This document shows positions 36,566 through 45,667 of a stretch of DNA of 64,000 nucleotides, in pieces. This DNA comes from Dethiobacter alkaliphilus (GTDB lineage: Bacteria; Bacillota; Dethiobacteria; DTU022; UBA8154), in assembly GCA_016841605.1 (NCBI GenBank), contig JAENYV010000002.1:124001-188000 (forward strand). Reading direction: 5' to 3'. Below the pieces are notes generated by a model that ran no database searches, was not told the origin of the DNA, and worked only from the letters and a program-made list of their open reading frames with translations. The first letter of the stretch is position 1, and every line of letters starts with the position of its first letter. Made by a program: the position numbers and the translations under genes.

Positions 36566-36594
36566 ATTTTATTTTAATTTTTCCCCCCTGTCAA
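36566..36594 (-). promoter_or_regulatory. Promoter of the rrf2-hcp operon
   Basis: TTGACA (36589-36594) and TAAAAT (36566-36571) with a 17-nt spacer. The following GGACATAATTTATCC segment (36541-36555) has partial dyad symmetry and is a candidate operator. Confidence 0.65.
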
Positions 36595-36756
36595 TACAAA
36601 ACTTCTGATTATGTGTATTTCTTATGTAAAAAATTTTGTAACCGCCCTGTTTTTTGTTACGATAAATAAAAAGTTAATGTTATACTTATACTGTTAATTT
36701 AACCGTAGATTAATTATTGATCGAAGGAATATTCGCAAGGAAGGGATGATAATTAT

Positions 36757-37176
36757 ATGCAGATGATCATCAAAATACCGACAAATCGCCGGGAAGAACT
36801 TTACGATATTACGTCGGAAGTTAAACGGATAGTGAGCGAGACGAGAGTTCAATACGGTTTAGTTAATATTTATGTCCGCGGGGCGACAGCAGCAATCATG
36901 ATCCAGGAAAACTGGGATACGAGCGTGCAAACCGACCTGTTAAATCTTCTTCGCAGACTCATTCCCCAAGGGGTTTGGGAACACGACAGACAGGACGGGA
37001 ATGGCGATGCCCATCTGAAATCGGGCCTTATCGGACCCAGTGAAACAGTCCCTATTATTGATTCTGTGCTGGGCCTTTCCACCTGGCAAAACATCTATTT
37101 ATGCGAGTTTGACGGTCCCAGAGCCAATCGCGAAATAGTCATTACCATAATTTCGCATAATTTCGGGACACGTTGA
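36757..37176 (+). CDS. yjbQ: YjbQ-family protein (UPF0047)
   Basis: 139 residues, UPF0047 family, which has weak thiamine-phosphate-synthase-like activity in some members. Visible family motifs are VRGATAAIMIQENWD, DGNGDAHLKSGLIGPSETVPI (central) and the C-terminal QNIYLCEFDGPR. Full family length. It is transcribed divergently from rrf2 with 235 bp between. True cellular function is unknown. Confidence 0.9.
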   Translation: MQMIIKIPTNRREELYDITSEVKRIVSETRVQYGLVNIYVRGATAAIMIQENWDTSVQTDLLNLLRRLIPQGVWEHDRQDGNGDAHLKSGLIGPSETVPIIDSVLGLSTWQNIYLCEFDGPRANREIVITIISHNFGTR

Positions 37177-37325
37177 AAATTTTTAACACTCTTCTAAAAC
37201 ATTTCGGCACAAAGCGCGCCGACGTTTAGCGGAACATTCAAACGGTGCTCAGTTGGAGCTTATTTGTGTTTCCAAGTTCCTTTGGGCCTCCGCTTGTATG
37301 GCCTAAACCTCTTTTAAGACAAGGA

Positions 37326-37799
37326 TTAATCCCTGCCGTCTTCTTCACCCTGTTTGTTTTCAAAATTCTTTTCAACTTCAAACAGCTCATCCATATTAAT
37401 TCTATTGCCGAAAATATCTTGTATTTTTTGCCTTGCTTTTATTTTTACATCTTTATCGATATGAATAGCAACAGAAGAAAGAGCAATTGCTAATGCTCCG
37501 AGGTCGTCTGCATAACCTCCAACAGGAACAAAATCAGGAATTGCATCGAAAGGTAAAATGAAGTAGCCTAAGGCTCCAACAATTACCGTTTTTGCCCATG
37601 GAGGGACTGAAGGTTTTTGCATCGTATAATAGAGCAACAGAGTAGCATATATAACTTTACCTCCAATATTTGTAGCTACTTTTTTTATCTTGTTCCAGAA
37701 GTTTTTTTCAGAATATTCTTTGGAATGCTTAACCAAATAATCAGAAGTAATTTTTATCATCCTTTCTTCTTTAATTTCGGATAATAAATACTTCCACAT
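37326..37799 (-). CDS. YkvA-like DUF1232 protein
   Basis: 157 residues. The DUF1232 core is seen in YYTMQKPSVPPWAKTVIVGALGYFILPFDAIPDFVPVGGYADDLGAL (split here into its landmarks: a hydrophobic segment and the ILPFDAIPDFVPV signature). Probably membrane-associated. Start uncertain: ATG 37799, or ATG 37760 (MIKITSDYLV), which has GAAAGG immediately upstream. Function unknown. Confidence 0.85.
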   Translation of the reverse strand: MWKYLLSEIKEERMIKITSDYLVKHSKEYSEKNFWNKIKKVATNIGGKVIYATLLLYYTMQKPSVPPWAKTVIVGALGYFILPFDAIPDFVPVGGYADDLGALAIALSSVAIHIDKDVKIKARQKIQDIFGNRINMDELFEVEKNFENKQGEEDGRD

Positions 37800-37888
37800 A
37801 AATTATAAACATCCTCTTAAAGTTTCTACCAATATTTTCTTTTTACTCTGCTTTTTGGATAAACTCATTGCCATTTTCGTCATAAATA

Positions 37889-37915
37889 TAAAGCCCGGGA
37901 TAAACCCGGGCTTTA
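37889..37915 (-). terminator. Intrinsic terminator after the BamA-like gene
   Basis: Stem AAAGCCCGGG (37891-37900) / CCCGGGCTTT (37906-37915), continuing into ATATTTATG on the minus strand. T-tract is interrupted, but stem is strong and placement correct. Confidence 0.7.
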
Positions 37916-37941
37916 ATAAAACACCGTATGTTATCTTAATT

Positions 37942-39090
37942 TTACTTTGGCTTCGGCATAACCGCTTCAAACATTTCGGCATCATAAGGATGACCTTTGG
38001 CCAACATCTGCCTTAGCTTAATTATATCGGCATCCCTGGTACCCGTTAGCTTGGCGGTATTAAATCCAGTCATGCCCATATCAAATTCTCCATACATTTG
38101 CGCGTTGGCGGCCCACCACCAGATAATCTCGGCTTTGGTTCTCTCATAGGCCATTTTCTTCTCGGCTCTTAACATGTTCAGTGAAACTCCAACCTGCTGG
38201 GGATACAGATTGGCGAATGTCCAAACGACTTCATCGACTGCCTGATCCAGCATCGAAGTATCCCTTTCCAGTGACTTAGCCAAAGCTTTTGCCTCTTTTA
38301 AATCGTTACCGGTTTTATATTCACCGTATACTATTTGGCCATCGTCAACCCACTTATCCGTAACGACTTCCGGGTTTCTCACAAATTTACCGTCTTGCTT
38401 GAGCACGGGTTCAACTCTGTGGATATAATTTTTGCGCAGCATCTTGTAAGCACTCATCTGCTCTGCACAACCAACGGTATTCCACACCGCATCTTCGATA
38501 GTCATAGAAACCGACTTAAACTGAACTGCTCCGCCCATCGCCGTGGAACCATGCTTTGGTCCTACCTGACCAAAACTGGCGGTATCGGCCGCGATGGTCA
38601 AGTCGCAGCAACCGCTGATTTCTTCGCCGCCGCCGATACTCATACCCTGCACCCGGCGGATAAAAGGCTTGGACGAGGTCCAAACTGCATTAAAGGCATC
38701 CCAGTATACCTGCATATATTCCTGGCAATCCATCGGCCTGCCGATCATGTATTCCGAATACTCCGGAACGTTACCGCCCGTGCAGAAAAACCTGTCGCCT
38801 GCACCGGTAAGAACAACGGCAACCACGCTCGGGTCATGAGAGGCTTTATTAAAAGCGCAGGCAGCTCCGGCTAACATATCAAGGTTGTAAGAGTTCCCCT
38901 GCTTTTCATTATCCAGAATTACATAAGCTACATATAGTCCCTCTACGGGTTCTTTTGTTTTAGGATTAATTAAAGGTCTTTTTTCAAGGACAGTACGCGG
39001 GGGTGCTGCTAGTTGTAAAAGATCCTCCCTGGCGATCGAGAAATCCATCCTGCTTTCTTTCGGTGCTCTAGGTATCCAATCTAATGCCAT
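37942..39090 (-). CDS. BamA-like 6-oxocyclohex-1-ene-1-carbonyl-CoA hydrolase homologue (crotonase fold)
   Basis: 382 residues, longer than ordinary enoyl-CoA hydratases (about 260) and equal to BamA/Oah length. BamA-type features: GNSYNLDML, FFCTGGNVPEYSEY, GMSIGGGEEISGCCD, FGQVGPKHGS, KQDGKFVRNPEVVTD, GEYKTGNDLKEA and the C-terminal FNTAKLTGTRDAD...LRQMLAKGHPYD...MPKPK. BamA opens the alicyclic ring formed from benzoyl-CoA in anaerobic degraders. It is a close but not certain match, and no benzoyl-CoA reductase lies in the window. It has its own terminator and a long upstream gap, so it is monocistronic. GAAGGAGG lies 12 nt before the ATG. Confidence 0.8.
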   Translation of the reverse strand: MALDWIPRAPKESRMDFSIAREDLLQLAAPPRTVLEKRPLINPKTKEPVEGLYVAYVILDNEKQGNSYNLDMLAGAACAFNKASHDPSVVAVVLTGAGDRFFCTGGNVPEYSEYMIGRPMDCQEYMQVYWDAFNAVWTSSKPFIRRVQGMSIGGGEEISGCCDLTIAADTASFGQVGPKHGSTAMGGAVQFKSVSMTIEDAVWNTVGCAEQMSAYKMLRKNYIHRVEPVLKQDGKFVRNPEVVTDKWVDDGQIVYGEYKTGNDLKEAKALAKSLERDTSMLDQAVDEVVWTFANLYPQQVGVSLNMLRAEKKMAYERTKAEIIWWWAANAQMYGEFDMGMTGFNTAKLTGTRDADIIKLRQMLAKGHPYDAEMFEAVMPKPK

Positions 39091-39955
39091 ATCTTTTTAT
39101 ATCCTCCTTCAAATAATAATTTTGTTTGTTTCTTTAAACATACTGGAAATACTGAATTTGCCTCAGTCTTTAAACCACCTCCCTTTTTCTATTTTCATAC
39201 ATACTCAATTAATTAAAGAGGTTCAAGAAAACTAATCGCTCTTTCATCATTAAATAATACTCTAGAGCCAATATTTTTTTCTTCTTGTTACCTCTTTTGT
39301 CCTAAAACACTTAATAGCCGGTGGAGACGATTCTGGGTGCACTATGGGTGCACCTGCCGCCAAAATATAACACTAGTGTGTTAATACTTCTAAATGCGAA
39401 CGCCACACAATATGTATGATATCTTTTGATACATAGAATAAAATTTTATTATATAAAATTATTAAATAAAACTTTATTCTTAGACACTCTACAGAATAGC
39501 ACAGTAACAATATGTAGTCAAGTTTTTTTTGAGCCAAGCCATTTGCGTTGTACTCATTTTTTCGTTTAGCAAAAAAAAAATCACTCCAAATTTGCTGTTT
39601 TCATAAACGTCTTTTCCCAAACTAGTAAGCCTAATACCCACCACATCGATATTGACATTTTATAGCTAACCCGTACCGTTTAAGTATAGCCCGTACTCAT
39701 TAAATCAACTATTTCAAATACCTCAGCAAAATAAATCCTGATTTTATCAGAGCATCATGTCCTGAAAACTCGGGTTTTTGTTCCTTAATCCATATTAAGC
39801 ATCCCCTCCAAAAAGTAAAATTATTACCAACCTACCGTTTATTTTATTTGTGACAAAATTAATGGCAGCGTCACTGATCTGAATTAATAGAAGTCGTATT
39901 AGATCTGCACTGGAAGGAAACCCTCTTGTCCGGAAAATTTAGATTGTTTTCGCCA
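39091..39955. other. Long AT-rich gap before the Kai operon's kinase gene end
   Basis: 865 bp without a supported gene. Contents: a candidate promoter for the BamA-like gene near 39190-39230 (TTGAAC, 17 nt, TATGTA on the minus strand), direct repeat GGGTGCAC-TAT-GGGTGCAC near 39335-39355, a short dyad TAACAC-TAGT-GTGTTA near 39367-39382, and a 15-bp imperfect inverted repeat GAATAAAATTTTATT / AATAAAACTTTATTC near 39436-39480. No insertion-sequence end was recognised. Confidence 0.45.
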
Positions 39956-42724
39956 TTAGAATAAGATATTCTTTATCGTCTCAGATAACTTTTCCAGGGT
40001 GAAGGGCTTCTTTACCGCCGCCTTGAAACCGTAATCGCCAAAGCTCACCAAAATCGGATCGTTGGAGTAGCCGCTGGCGACGATGGCCTTCACCCCGGGA
40101 TCCAGCTTTAGCATTTCCTTAATGGTCTGCTTGCCGCCCATGCCGCCCGGGATCGTCAGGTCCAGGATCACAAGGTTGAAGGGTTGGTTTTGCTCCAGGG
40201 CACGGGTGAATAGTTCTACGGCTTGTCCGCCGTTCCGGGATAAAGTAACGTCATAGCCGAGGGTGGTTAAGGTTTCGCCTGTAGCGGTAAGCAGGTCCTC
40301 CTCATCATCCATGATCAATATTTTACCTTTACCCTGAAAAACGGTATCCTTTACGGAGGAATTCGTTGCAGCCGGGGAAATAGCGGGGAGAAAGATATAA
40401 AAGCTGGTCCCCACACCCATTTCAGACTCTACTTTTAAGTGGCCATCGTGCTTTTTAATGATGGAATAGGAGGTGGCCAGGCCCAGGCCGCGTCCTTTGT
40501 CTTTCGTGGTAAAGAAGGGGTCGAAAATTTTGGGCAGGTATTTAGCAGGGATCCCTGTGCCTCCGTCCCTGATTGTAATTTTTACATAAGGGCCTTGCGG
40601 CAGCGGCAAAGAGGAATCTGCCGGGGAAGTGTTTTCCGCCCGGACTTGCAGGGCTCCCCCTTCGGGCATGGCCTGTACGGCATTGATGGCAATGTTATTC
40701 AAGACCTGGCTGAGCTGGCCCGCGTCAGCATACACCATATGCAGTCCAGCGTCGATGATAATGTCGGGGTGGACCTGGGATCCGCTTAAGGCAAATTTGA
40801 TATCATCCATAATTAACTGCTTGATGGATATTTTTTCTTTAAACGGTGCTCCCCCCCGGGCAAAGGTGAAAAGTTGGTTGGAGAGGTCCTTGGCACGCAA
40901 CGTTGCCTTCTCCATATTCGCCAGTTTTTCCTCTATCTTGGCTTTATCATCTTTAAATAGCTTAGCCAGACTGATATTGGCCAGAAAAGTTGCCAGGTAG
41001 TTGTTGAAATCATGGGCGATGCCGCCGGCGAGGAGGCCGATAGCTTCTAGTTTATCTGCTTTAAGCATTTCTTCTTCCATTTTTTTAAATTCGGTAATAT
41101 CGGTCAATAAAGCAAGAATGGCGGAACTGCCTCCCCACTCTATTTTGGCCGAGTTCTCCTGGATGTGTCTGGTGTTACCGTCACAGGCTATAAGCCTGTA
41201 AATGAAAGGATTTTCAGGTTTACCTTTGATCAATCTTTTTTTAGGACGTTCCAGGATAAGATACCTGTCGTCGGGGTGGATAAACTCAAGAAACGGCAGC
41301 GAGGTTATTCTATCCGCGGAACAGGAGAATACTTGTTCAGCCATGGGATTGGCAAATTTTATGATGCCGTCTTTAATTACAATAATGGACTCATTGGCGT
41401 TTTCCACAAGGGAGCGATAGAGCTCTTCGCTTTCCTGTAAGGCTCTCTCTGCCTGCTTGCGTTCTTTTATTTCCTGCTGCAATATCTCATTAGTACGAGT
41501 AAGTTGGGCTGTACGTTCAGTGACCTTATGCTCAAGCTGATCATGTGCTTTTTGCAAGGCTTCTTCGGCAAAATTACGTTCAATCAAATCGGCGGCCTGC
41601 CGTGCCAAAACGTCGAGGCTGCGTATTTCGCCTTCCGTCAGTTCATGGGGCTCGCGCCAGTGCGTGGAGATCATACCCAGCACGGCGCCTGAGCGGGAAA
41701 GCAGGGGTGTTGTCTGCACCGCGCGGATACCGGCTTGCCGGTATTGCTCGAGAACATCACTGCCGGCTATGTAATCGCATTGCAGCACGTCCGCGTAGAC
41801 AACTCTCCGGCGTGTCTTTAAGGCCAGGCCGCAAGAGCTCCGCGAATGCGGGGTTATCCACTCCCAACATCCGGTATCGAACTCGCCGAAGCCGTAATCC
41901 CTGAGCAGATAGAGCTCACCTTCTGTCCCACGCTCGGGATGAAACCGTTGAATGGTGGCGAAATCGGAACGCATGATCTTAAGCATCGTAGCGAGGAGCT
42001 GGTCGTAAAGCGCTTCGACATTGTCGGCCCGGATCAGCTGCGTGCTGAGTTCCTGCAGTAATTCGGCAGTCTCCAGTTCCCTGGCCAGCTGCTGCTCACT
42101 TTTGCGCAGCGCCTCCTCAATCCGCTTTTGTTCTTCGATTAATCGCAACAGGGTGCGGCGCGAGCGCTCAGATGCCTCCATCTTGGCACGTGCTATTCTT
42201 TCAGCATGAACTATCTCCTCCATGCATTTATGCTCGGTCAGGTCGGTTACCACCACACAGATATTTTCAGGCACACCGTCCAGTTGCAAATTTATCAGGG
42301 AGAGCTGGGCCGGTACCAGGCCACCGTCTCCATCAATAAGGTTTAGTCCTGCCAGGCGCCGCCGGCCGTGCTCTTTATCCAGTAATGTTTGAAGCTTCTC
42401 CCGGTCGGCAGGACTGATCCAATCAAGGAGCGACGAACCGAGCACTTTTTCCAGCGGCTTTTGGAGCATTTGGGCAAAGCGCCGGTTGGCATAGAGAATG
42501 ATGCTTTCCCTGGTCATGGTGAGCGCACCTTCACTCATGTTCTCGATCAGTAGCCGGAAGGGCTGATCCGCGCCCTTGAGGGTGAATATCTGTTCACCTT
42601 GCTCGGTAGAGATGACCAGCGCGTCTACCCCGCCGCTGTGAATGGCGCGCAGTGTCCCTTCAGCTTCCTCCAGCCTTGCACGCAGACTAATAATTTCGTG
42701 CTCTAATTGCATTTTTTTGACCAT
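39956..42724 (-). CDS. Kai-operon hybrid sensor histidine kinase (PAS-GAF-PAS-HisKA-HATPase-REC)
   Basis: 922 residues, no transmembrane segment seen, so cytoplasmic. Order: N-terminal coiled coil (1-30), PAS (about 50-165), GAF (about 220-385), linker coiled coil, PAS (about 430-545), HisKA with His571 in GGIAHDFNN, N-box NNIAINAVQ, G-boxes DGGTGIP (720-726) and GRGLGLA (744-750), and a C-terminal receiver with Asp806/807, phospho-acceptor Asp855 and Lys906. It is 54 nt downstream of the second kaiB in the kaiC-kaiB-kaiB operon, so it is the likely output or input partner. Visibly GC-richer than genes around the operon. Confidence 0.92.
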   Translation of the reverse strand: MVKKMQLEHEIISLRARLEEAEGTLRAIHSGGVDALVISTEQGEQIFTLKGADQPFRLLIENMSEGALTMTRESIILYANRRFAQMLQKPLEKVLGSSLLDWISPADREKLQTLLDKEHGRRRLAGLNLIDGDGGLVPAQLSLINLQLDGVPENICVVVTDLTEHKCMEEIVHAERIARAKMEASERSRRTLLRLIEEQKRIEEALRKSEQQLARELETAELLQELSTQLIRADNVEALYDQLLATMLKIMRSDFATIQRFHPERGTEGELYLLRDYGFGEFDTGCWEWITPHSRSSCGLALKTRRRVVYADVLQCDYIAGSDVLEQYRQAGIRAVQTTPLLSRSGAVLGMISTHWREPHELTEGEIRSLDVLARQAADLIERNFAEEALQKAHDQLEHKVTERTAQLTRTNEILQQEIKERKQAERALQESEELYRSLVENANESIIVIKDGIIKFANPMAEQVFSCSADRITSLPFLEFIHPDDRYLILERPKKRLIKGKPENPFIYRLIACDGNTRHIQENSAKIEWGGSSAILALLTDITEFKKMEEEMLKADKLEAIGLLAGGIAHDFNNYLATFLANISLAKLFKDDKAKIEEKLANMEKATLRAKDLSNQLFTFARGGAPFKEKISIKQLIMDDIKFALSGSQVHPDIIIDAGLHMVYADAGQLSQVLNNIAINAVQAMPEGGALQVRAENTSPADSSLPLPQGPYVKITIRDGGTGIPAKYLPKIFDPFFTTKDKGRGLGLATSYSIIKKHDGHLKVESEMGVGTSFYIFLPAISPAATNSSVKDTVFQGKGKILIMDDEEDLLTATGETLTTLGYDVTLSRNGGQAVELFTRALEQNQPFNLVILDLTIPGGMGGKQTIKEMLKLDPGVKAIVASGYSNDPILVSFGDYGFKAAVKKPFTLEKLSETIKNILF

Positions 42725-42778
42725 ACTTAGTCTTCCTTCATTTTAAATTAAGAAAAAGAACGTAAGTAATAAGGATTG

Positions 42779-43144
42779 CTACTTTTTTCGCAAACCCATC
42801 CCCACCAGCACCCGTTCTGTGTCCGACATATCACCGATAATACGGCGTAACGGCAGGGGCAGTTTCTTGATTAGCGTAGGTGCGGCAATGATCTGTTCTT
42901 TTTTAGCCAGGCCCGGCTGCTGGTAGATGTCAATCACTTCAAGTTCGTAACGGCCCTGTAGGCGTTCTTCACAAATTTTTTTTATGTTGGCCACGGAACG
43001 GGCAGAAGCAGGCGTAGTGCCTGTTACGAACAGCCGCAGTACATAAATGGTCTGCAACGGTTCAGCCAGGGCACGCTCAAATGCTTTGGTACTGTCACTA
43101 GTCTTCTTCTGTCTGGTCATCCCTGTACACCCTCCCTTATTCAT
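42779..43144 (-). CDS. kaiB: KaiB-family protein, second copy
   Basis: 121 residues. A ~30-residue basic and polar N-terminal extension precedes the KaiB core [21 protein letters not shown], with [39 protein letters not shown] and RVLVGMGL. KaiB switches between a tetramer and a thioredoxin-like monomer that binds KaiC. It overlaps the first kaiB by 8 nt. Compared with that copy, the core is similar but with clear differences, so this is an established paralogue. The start ATG has GGAGG 5 nt upstream, inside the end of the first kaiB. Confidence 0.93.
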   Translation of the reverse strand: MNKGGCTGMTRQKKTSDSTKAFERALAEPLQTIYVLRLFVTGTTPASARSVANIKKICEERLQGRYELEVIDIYQQPGLAKKEQIIAAPTLIKKLPLPLRRIIGDMSDTERVLVGMGLRKK

Positions 43145-43481
43145 TTTCGCCTCCGGAGCAGAGCGGTTTCAGGTCCAATCCCACCAGCACCCGCTCTGTA
43201 TTCGAGAGGTCGCCGATGATCTTGCGCAGCGGTGGCGGCAGTTTACGCACCAGGGTAGGGATGGCCAGAATCTGATCGCCCCTTGCCAGTTGCGGGTTCT
43301 CCAACAAATCAATCACTTCAATGGTATATCTGCCCTGCAAATGTTCTTCACAGATGGCCTTGAGATTGGCAAAAGCAGCAAGAGATTTAGGGGTTTGCCC
43401 GGCTACGTAGAGACGCAGGTTCCACATTCTTTCCAATTCTTCCGGCATTATCTCAGCCGTCTTACTGTTTGAGTCAGTCAT
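43137..43481 (-). CDS. kaiB: KaiB-family protein, first copy
   Basis: 114 residues. KaiB core: [68 protein letters not shown], all characteristic of the thioredoxin-like fold. About 17 extra N-terminal residues and a short tail (CSGGENE). The start overlaps the kaiC stop by 4 nt (ATGA), the tightest coupling, so it is surely the partner of this KaiC. Confidence 0.95.
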   Translation of the reverse strand: MTDSNSKTAEIMPEELERMWNLRLYVAGQTPKSLAAFANLKAICEEHLQGRYTIEVIDLLENPQLARGDQILAIPTLVRKLPPPLRKIIGDLSNTERVLVGLDLKPLCSGGENE

Positions 43482-45187
43482 TTACATACCCCCTGGTTGG
43501 TTTCATCGGCATGACGTTTTTTCGCCATCTCCACACGGTCCTGCAGCAGGCGCGTCTCTTGCTGTTGTTCCTGGGCGATAGTCTGTATAAGCTCTGTCTC
43601 CTCGTCTGAAAAAGCTGCACGCAGGGCGACAATCTGTGCTTCCAGCGCCTGCCGCTTGCGCTCCAGTTCGCGCCGGCGGCGCTCCATCTCCTGCTGCCTC
43701 ACCAGTTTGGCAGCTTGCTCCCGCGCCTCCTGTTCCAGGCGCGCCGAGCCGGTCAGCACGCCGCCGGGCCCCACATACACATCCACCATATCAAGGCCTT
43801 GGTCGGTGATTAAAAATTCGCGAATCTGGTTGGAATGGGCCATACCCCGCGACTTGAGGATATACATGCCCCGGTTGCGCTCACCACTGTTATCAATATC
43901 GCGCAACAGCAACCAGGTATCAATGAGGGAGGAGATGGCGGTATCGGTGTGCTCAAGCGGGCTGCCGCCGGCAGTCAGGCTTGTGAACATTACAGTGGCG
44001 CCTTTTTCCTTGAGGAAATCTACCAGACGTATCAGCATGGACTTGACTTCGAATTCGTTGTCTATGGTGACAAAGGCATTGATGGGGTCAACAATGACGA
44101 TCTCCGGTTGAAACTTGTTGATGAGCTTGTACATCTTTGCCAGGTGCATCTCCAGCCCGTACATAACGGGACGGGTAGCCTCAAAACGAAAAAGGTCCTT
44201 TTCCACCCAGGGCTGCAAGTCAATACCGATTGAGCGCATGTTACGTATGACCTGCCCGGGCGATTCCTCGAAAGCGAAATAAAGCACCCGCTCCCCCCGC
44301 TTACACGCTGCCTCGGCAAAATGTGCCGCCATGCTCGATTTGCCGGTACCGGTAGTGCCGGAGACGAGCAAGGTGCTGCCGCGGTAATATCCCCCGCATC
44401 CCAGCATTGTATCCAGGCGAGGGATACCGCTGGAGACACGTTCTGCGGAAGCCGCATAATACAGACCCAGCGAAGTGATGGGCATTACTACGATACCCTG
44501 CTCGTCAATGAGGAACGGGTACTCGTTGGTGCCGTGTATGGAGCCGCGATACTTGACGACGCGCAGGCGCCGCGTGGAAACCTGTTCAATGACACGGTGA
44601 TCAAGAAGGATCACGCAGTCTGAAACGTACTCTTCCAGGCCGTGACGCGTAAGCGTACCCTCGCCGCGCTCACCGGTGATCACAGCGGTGACGCCCTTGT
44701 CCTTGAGCCAGCGGAAGAGGCGCCGCAGTTCGGCGCGCAGGATGTGCGGGTTGGGCAAGCCGGAAAAAAGCGTCTCCACCGTATCCAGCACCACACGTTT
44801 AGCGCCGATGGAATCAATAGCATGTCCCAGGCGGATAAATAAGCCTTCCAGGTTGTACTCGCCCGTTTCCTGGATCTCCTCGCGGGCTATGTGCACAAAA
44901 TCCACCAGCAGCTTCTTGTTTGCAATCAGGTCCGGCAAGTCAAAGCCGAGGGAGGCCACGTTTTGGATCAGTTCGTCCTCGGTCTCTTCAAAGGCCACGA
45001 AAACGCCCGGCTCATCGAATAAGGTAGCGCCGCGTACCAGAAATTCCATGGCCAGCAGCGTTTTACCGCTGCCTGCTGTGCCGCATAACAATGTTGGACG
45101 GCCCTGCGGCAAGCCGCCGTTTAGAACTCCATCCAGGCCCTGAATACCGGTGGACGCTTTAGGGAATAGCATCAATAGTTCTGACAC
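43478..45187 (-). CDS. kaiC: KaiC-family circadian clock ATPase/kinase with C-terminal coiled coil
   Basis: 569 residues from the GTG at 45187 (GGAG 8 nt upstream; the frame goes on to a TTG at 45226 without a site). CI domain: Walker A GTAGSGKT (36-43), catalytic Glu67-Glu68, Walker B near 132-135. CII domain: Walker A GTTGTGKS (277-284), Glu307-Glu308, Walker B IVIVD (363-367), and the phosphosite dyad Ser419-Ser420 (AISSLIDT) where cyanobacterial KaiC has Ser431-Thr432. The tail beyond CII (about 484-562) is a long Glu/Arg/Gln coiled coil not found in the cyanobacterial protein. Heads the operon kaiC-kaiB-kaiB-kinase; no kaiA. Confidence 0.95.
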   Translation of the reverse strand: MSELLMLFPKASTGIQGLDGVLNGGLPQGRPTLLCGTAGSGKTLLAMEFLVRGATLFDEPGVFVAFEETEDELIQNVASLGFDLPDLIANKKLLVDFVHIAREEIQETGEYNLEGLFIRLGHAIDSIGAKRVVLDTVETLFSGLPNPHILRAELRRLFRWLKDKGVTAVITGERGEGTLTRHGLEEYVSDCVILLDHRVIEQVSTRRLRVVKYRGSIHGTNEYPFLIDEQGIVVMPITSLGLYYAASAERVSSGIPRLDTMLGCGGYYRGSTLLVSGTTGTGKSSMAAHFAEAACKRGERVLYFAFEESPGQVIRNMRSIGIDLQPWVEKDLFRFEATRPVMYGLEMHLAKMYKLINKFQPEIVIVDPINAFVTIDNEFEVKSMLIRLVDFLKEKGATVMFTSLTAGGSPLEHTDTAISSLIDTWLLLRDIDNSGERNRGMYILKSRGMAHSNQIREFLITDQGLDMVDVYVGPGGVLTGSARLEQEAREQAAKLVRQQEMERRRRELERKRQALEAQIVALRAAFSDEETELIQTIAQEQQQETRLLQDRVEMAKKRHADETNQGVCK

Positions 45188-45243
45188 ATTTTTATCTCCT
45201 CGTATAATAGATTTTGTAACACCCAATCAATCAACCTCTCATC

Positions 45244-45271
45244 ATATTACGGTAACTTTTTTTACTTACAA
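45244..45271 (-). promoter_or_regulatory. Candidate promoter of the kai operon
   Basis: TTGTAA (45266-45271) and TAATAT (45244-45249) with a 16-nt spacer, giving a leader of about 50 nt before the GTG at 45187. Confidence 0.4.
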
Positions 45272-45403
45272 TAATGACAAAAATTCTACATTAAGAATTT
45301 TTGCTTAAAATAATTGGCTTAGCCGCTTACCTGGGTTCAAATATTTACTGTCTATAGCGAAAAATGGTAAATTGTAATTTATTGTTATCCCCTAAATAAC
45401 ACC

Positions 45404-45427
45404 AAAACTACCCCTGAGAGTAGTTTT
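45404..45427. repeat. 8-bp inverted repeat upstream of kaiC
   Basis: AAAACTAC (45404-45411) and GTAGTTTT (45420-45427) are perfect inverted copies around 8 nt. There is no T-tract on the minus strand. It may be an operator about 130 bp upstream of the candidate kaiC promoter. Confidence 0.5.
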
Positions 45428-45667
45428 ATACTTGTTATAGCAATATGTCTGATTATAACAGTTCATAACTGAACGTATTACAGCAATTCCACTATTCGCC
45501 AAACTGCGGCGATCTTCCTTCTTACCCCCAAAAAAAATGAGCTTCCTCTTTGAGCTTCCTTTTTCTTACCGAAGACTAAACAGAAAACCATAAAAAGGGC
45601 GGCTTCTTGATGTTCTTTGGATATACCATGCTGAGACTTGTAATATTCAGGAATTTTTATTAACGAT

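Larger units (their letters stand above)
45188..45667. other. Gap between the DUF421 operon and kaiC
   Basis: 480 bp, AT-rich, no gene. It contains the candidate kaiC promoter, a perfect AAAACTAC/GTAGTTTT dyad and the 3' end of the DUF421 operon; no clear terminator was found. A GAGCTTCCT direct repeat lies near 45540-45570. Confidence 0.5.

Noticed and set aside
45204-45230. TATTAT at 45204-45209 as kaiC -10 box
   Set aside because: Its start point would fall in the ribosome site and the -35 candidates have 15 or 19 nt spacing.
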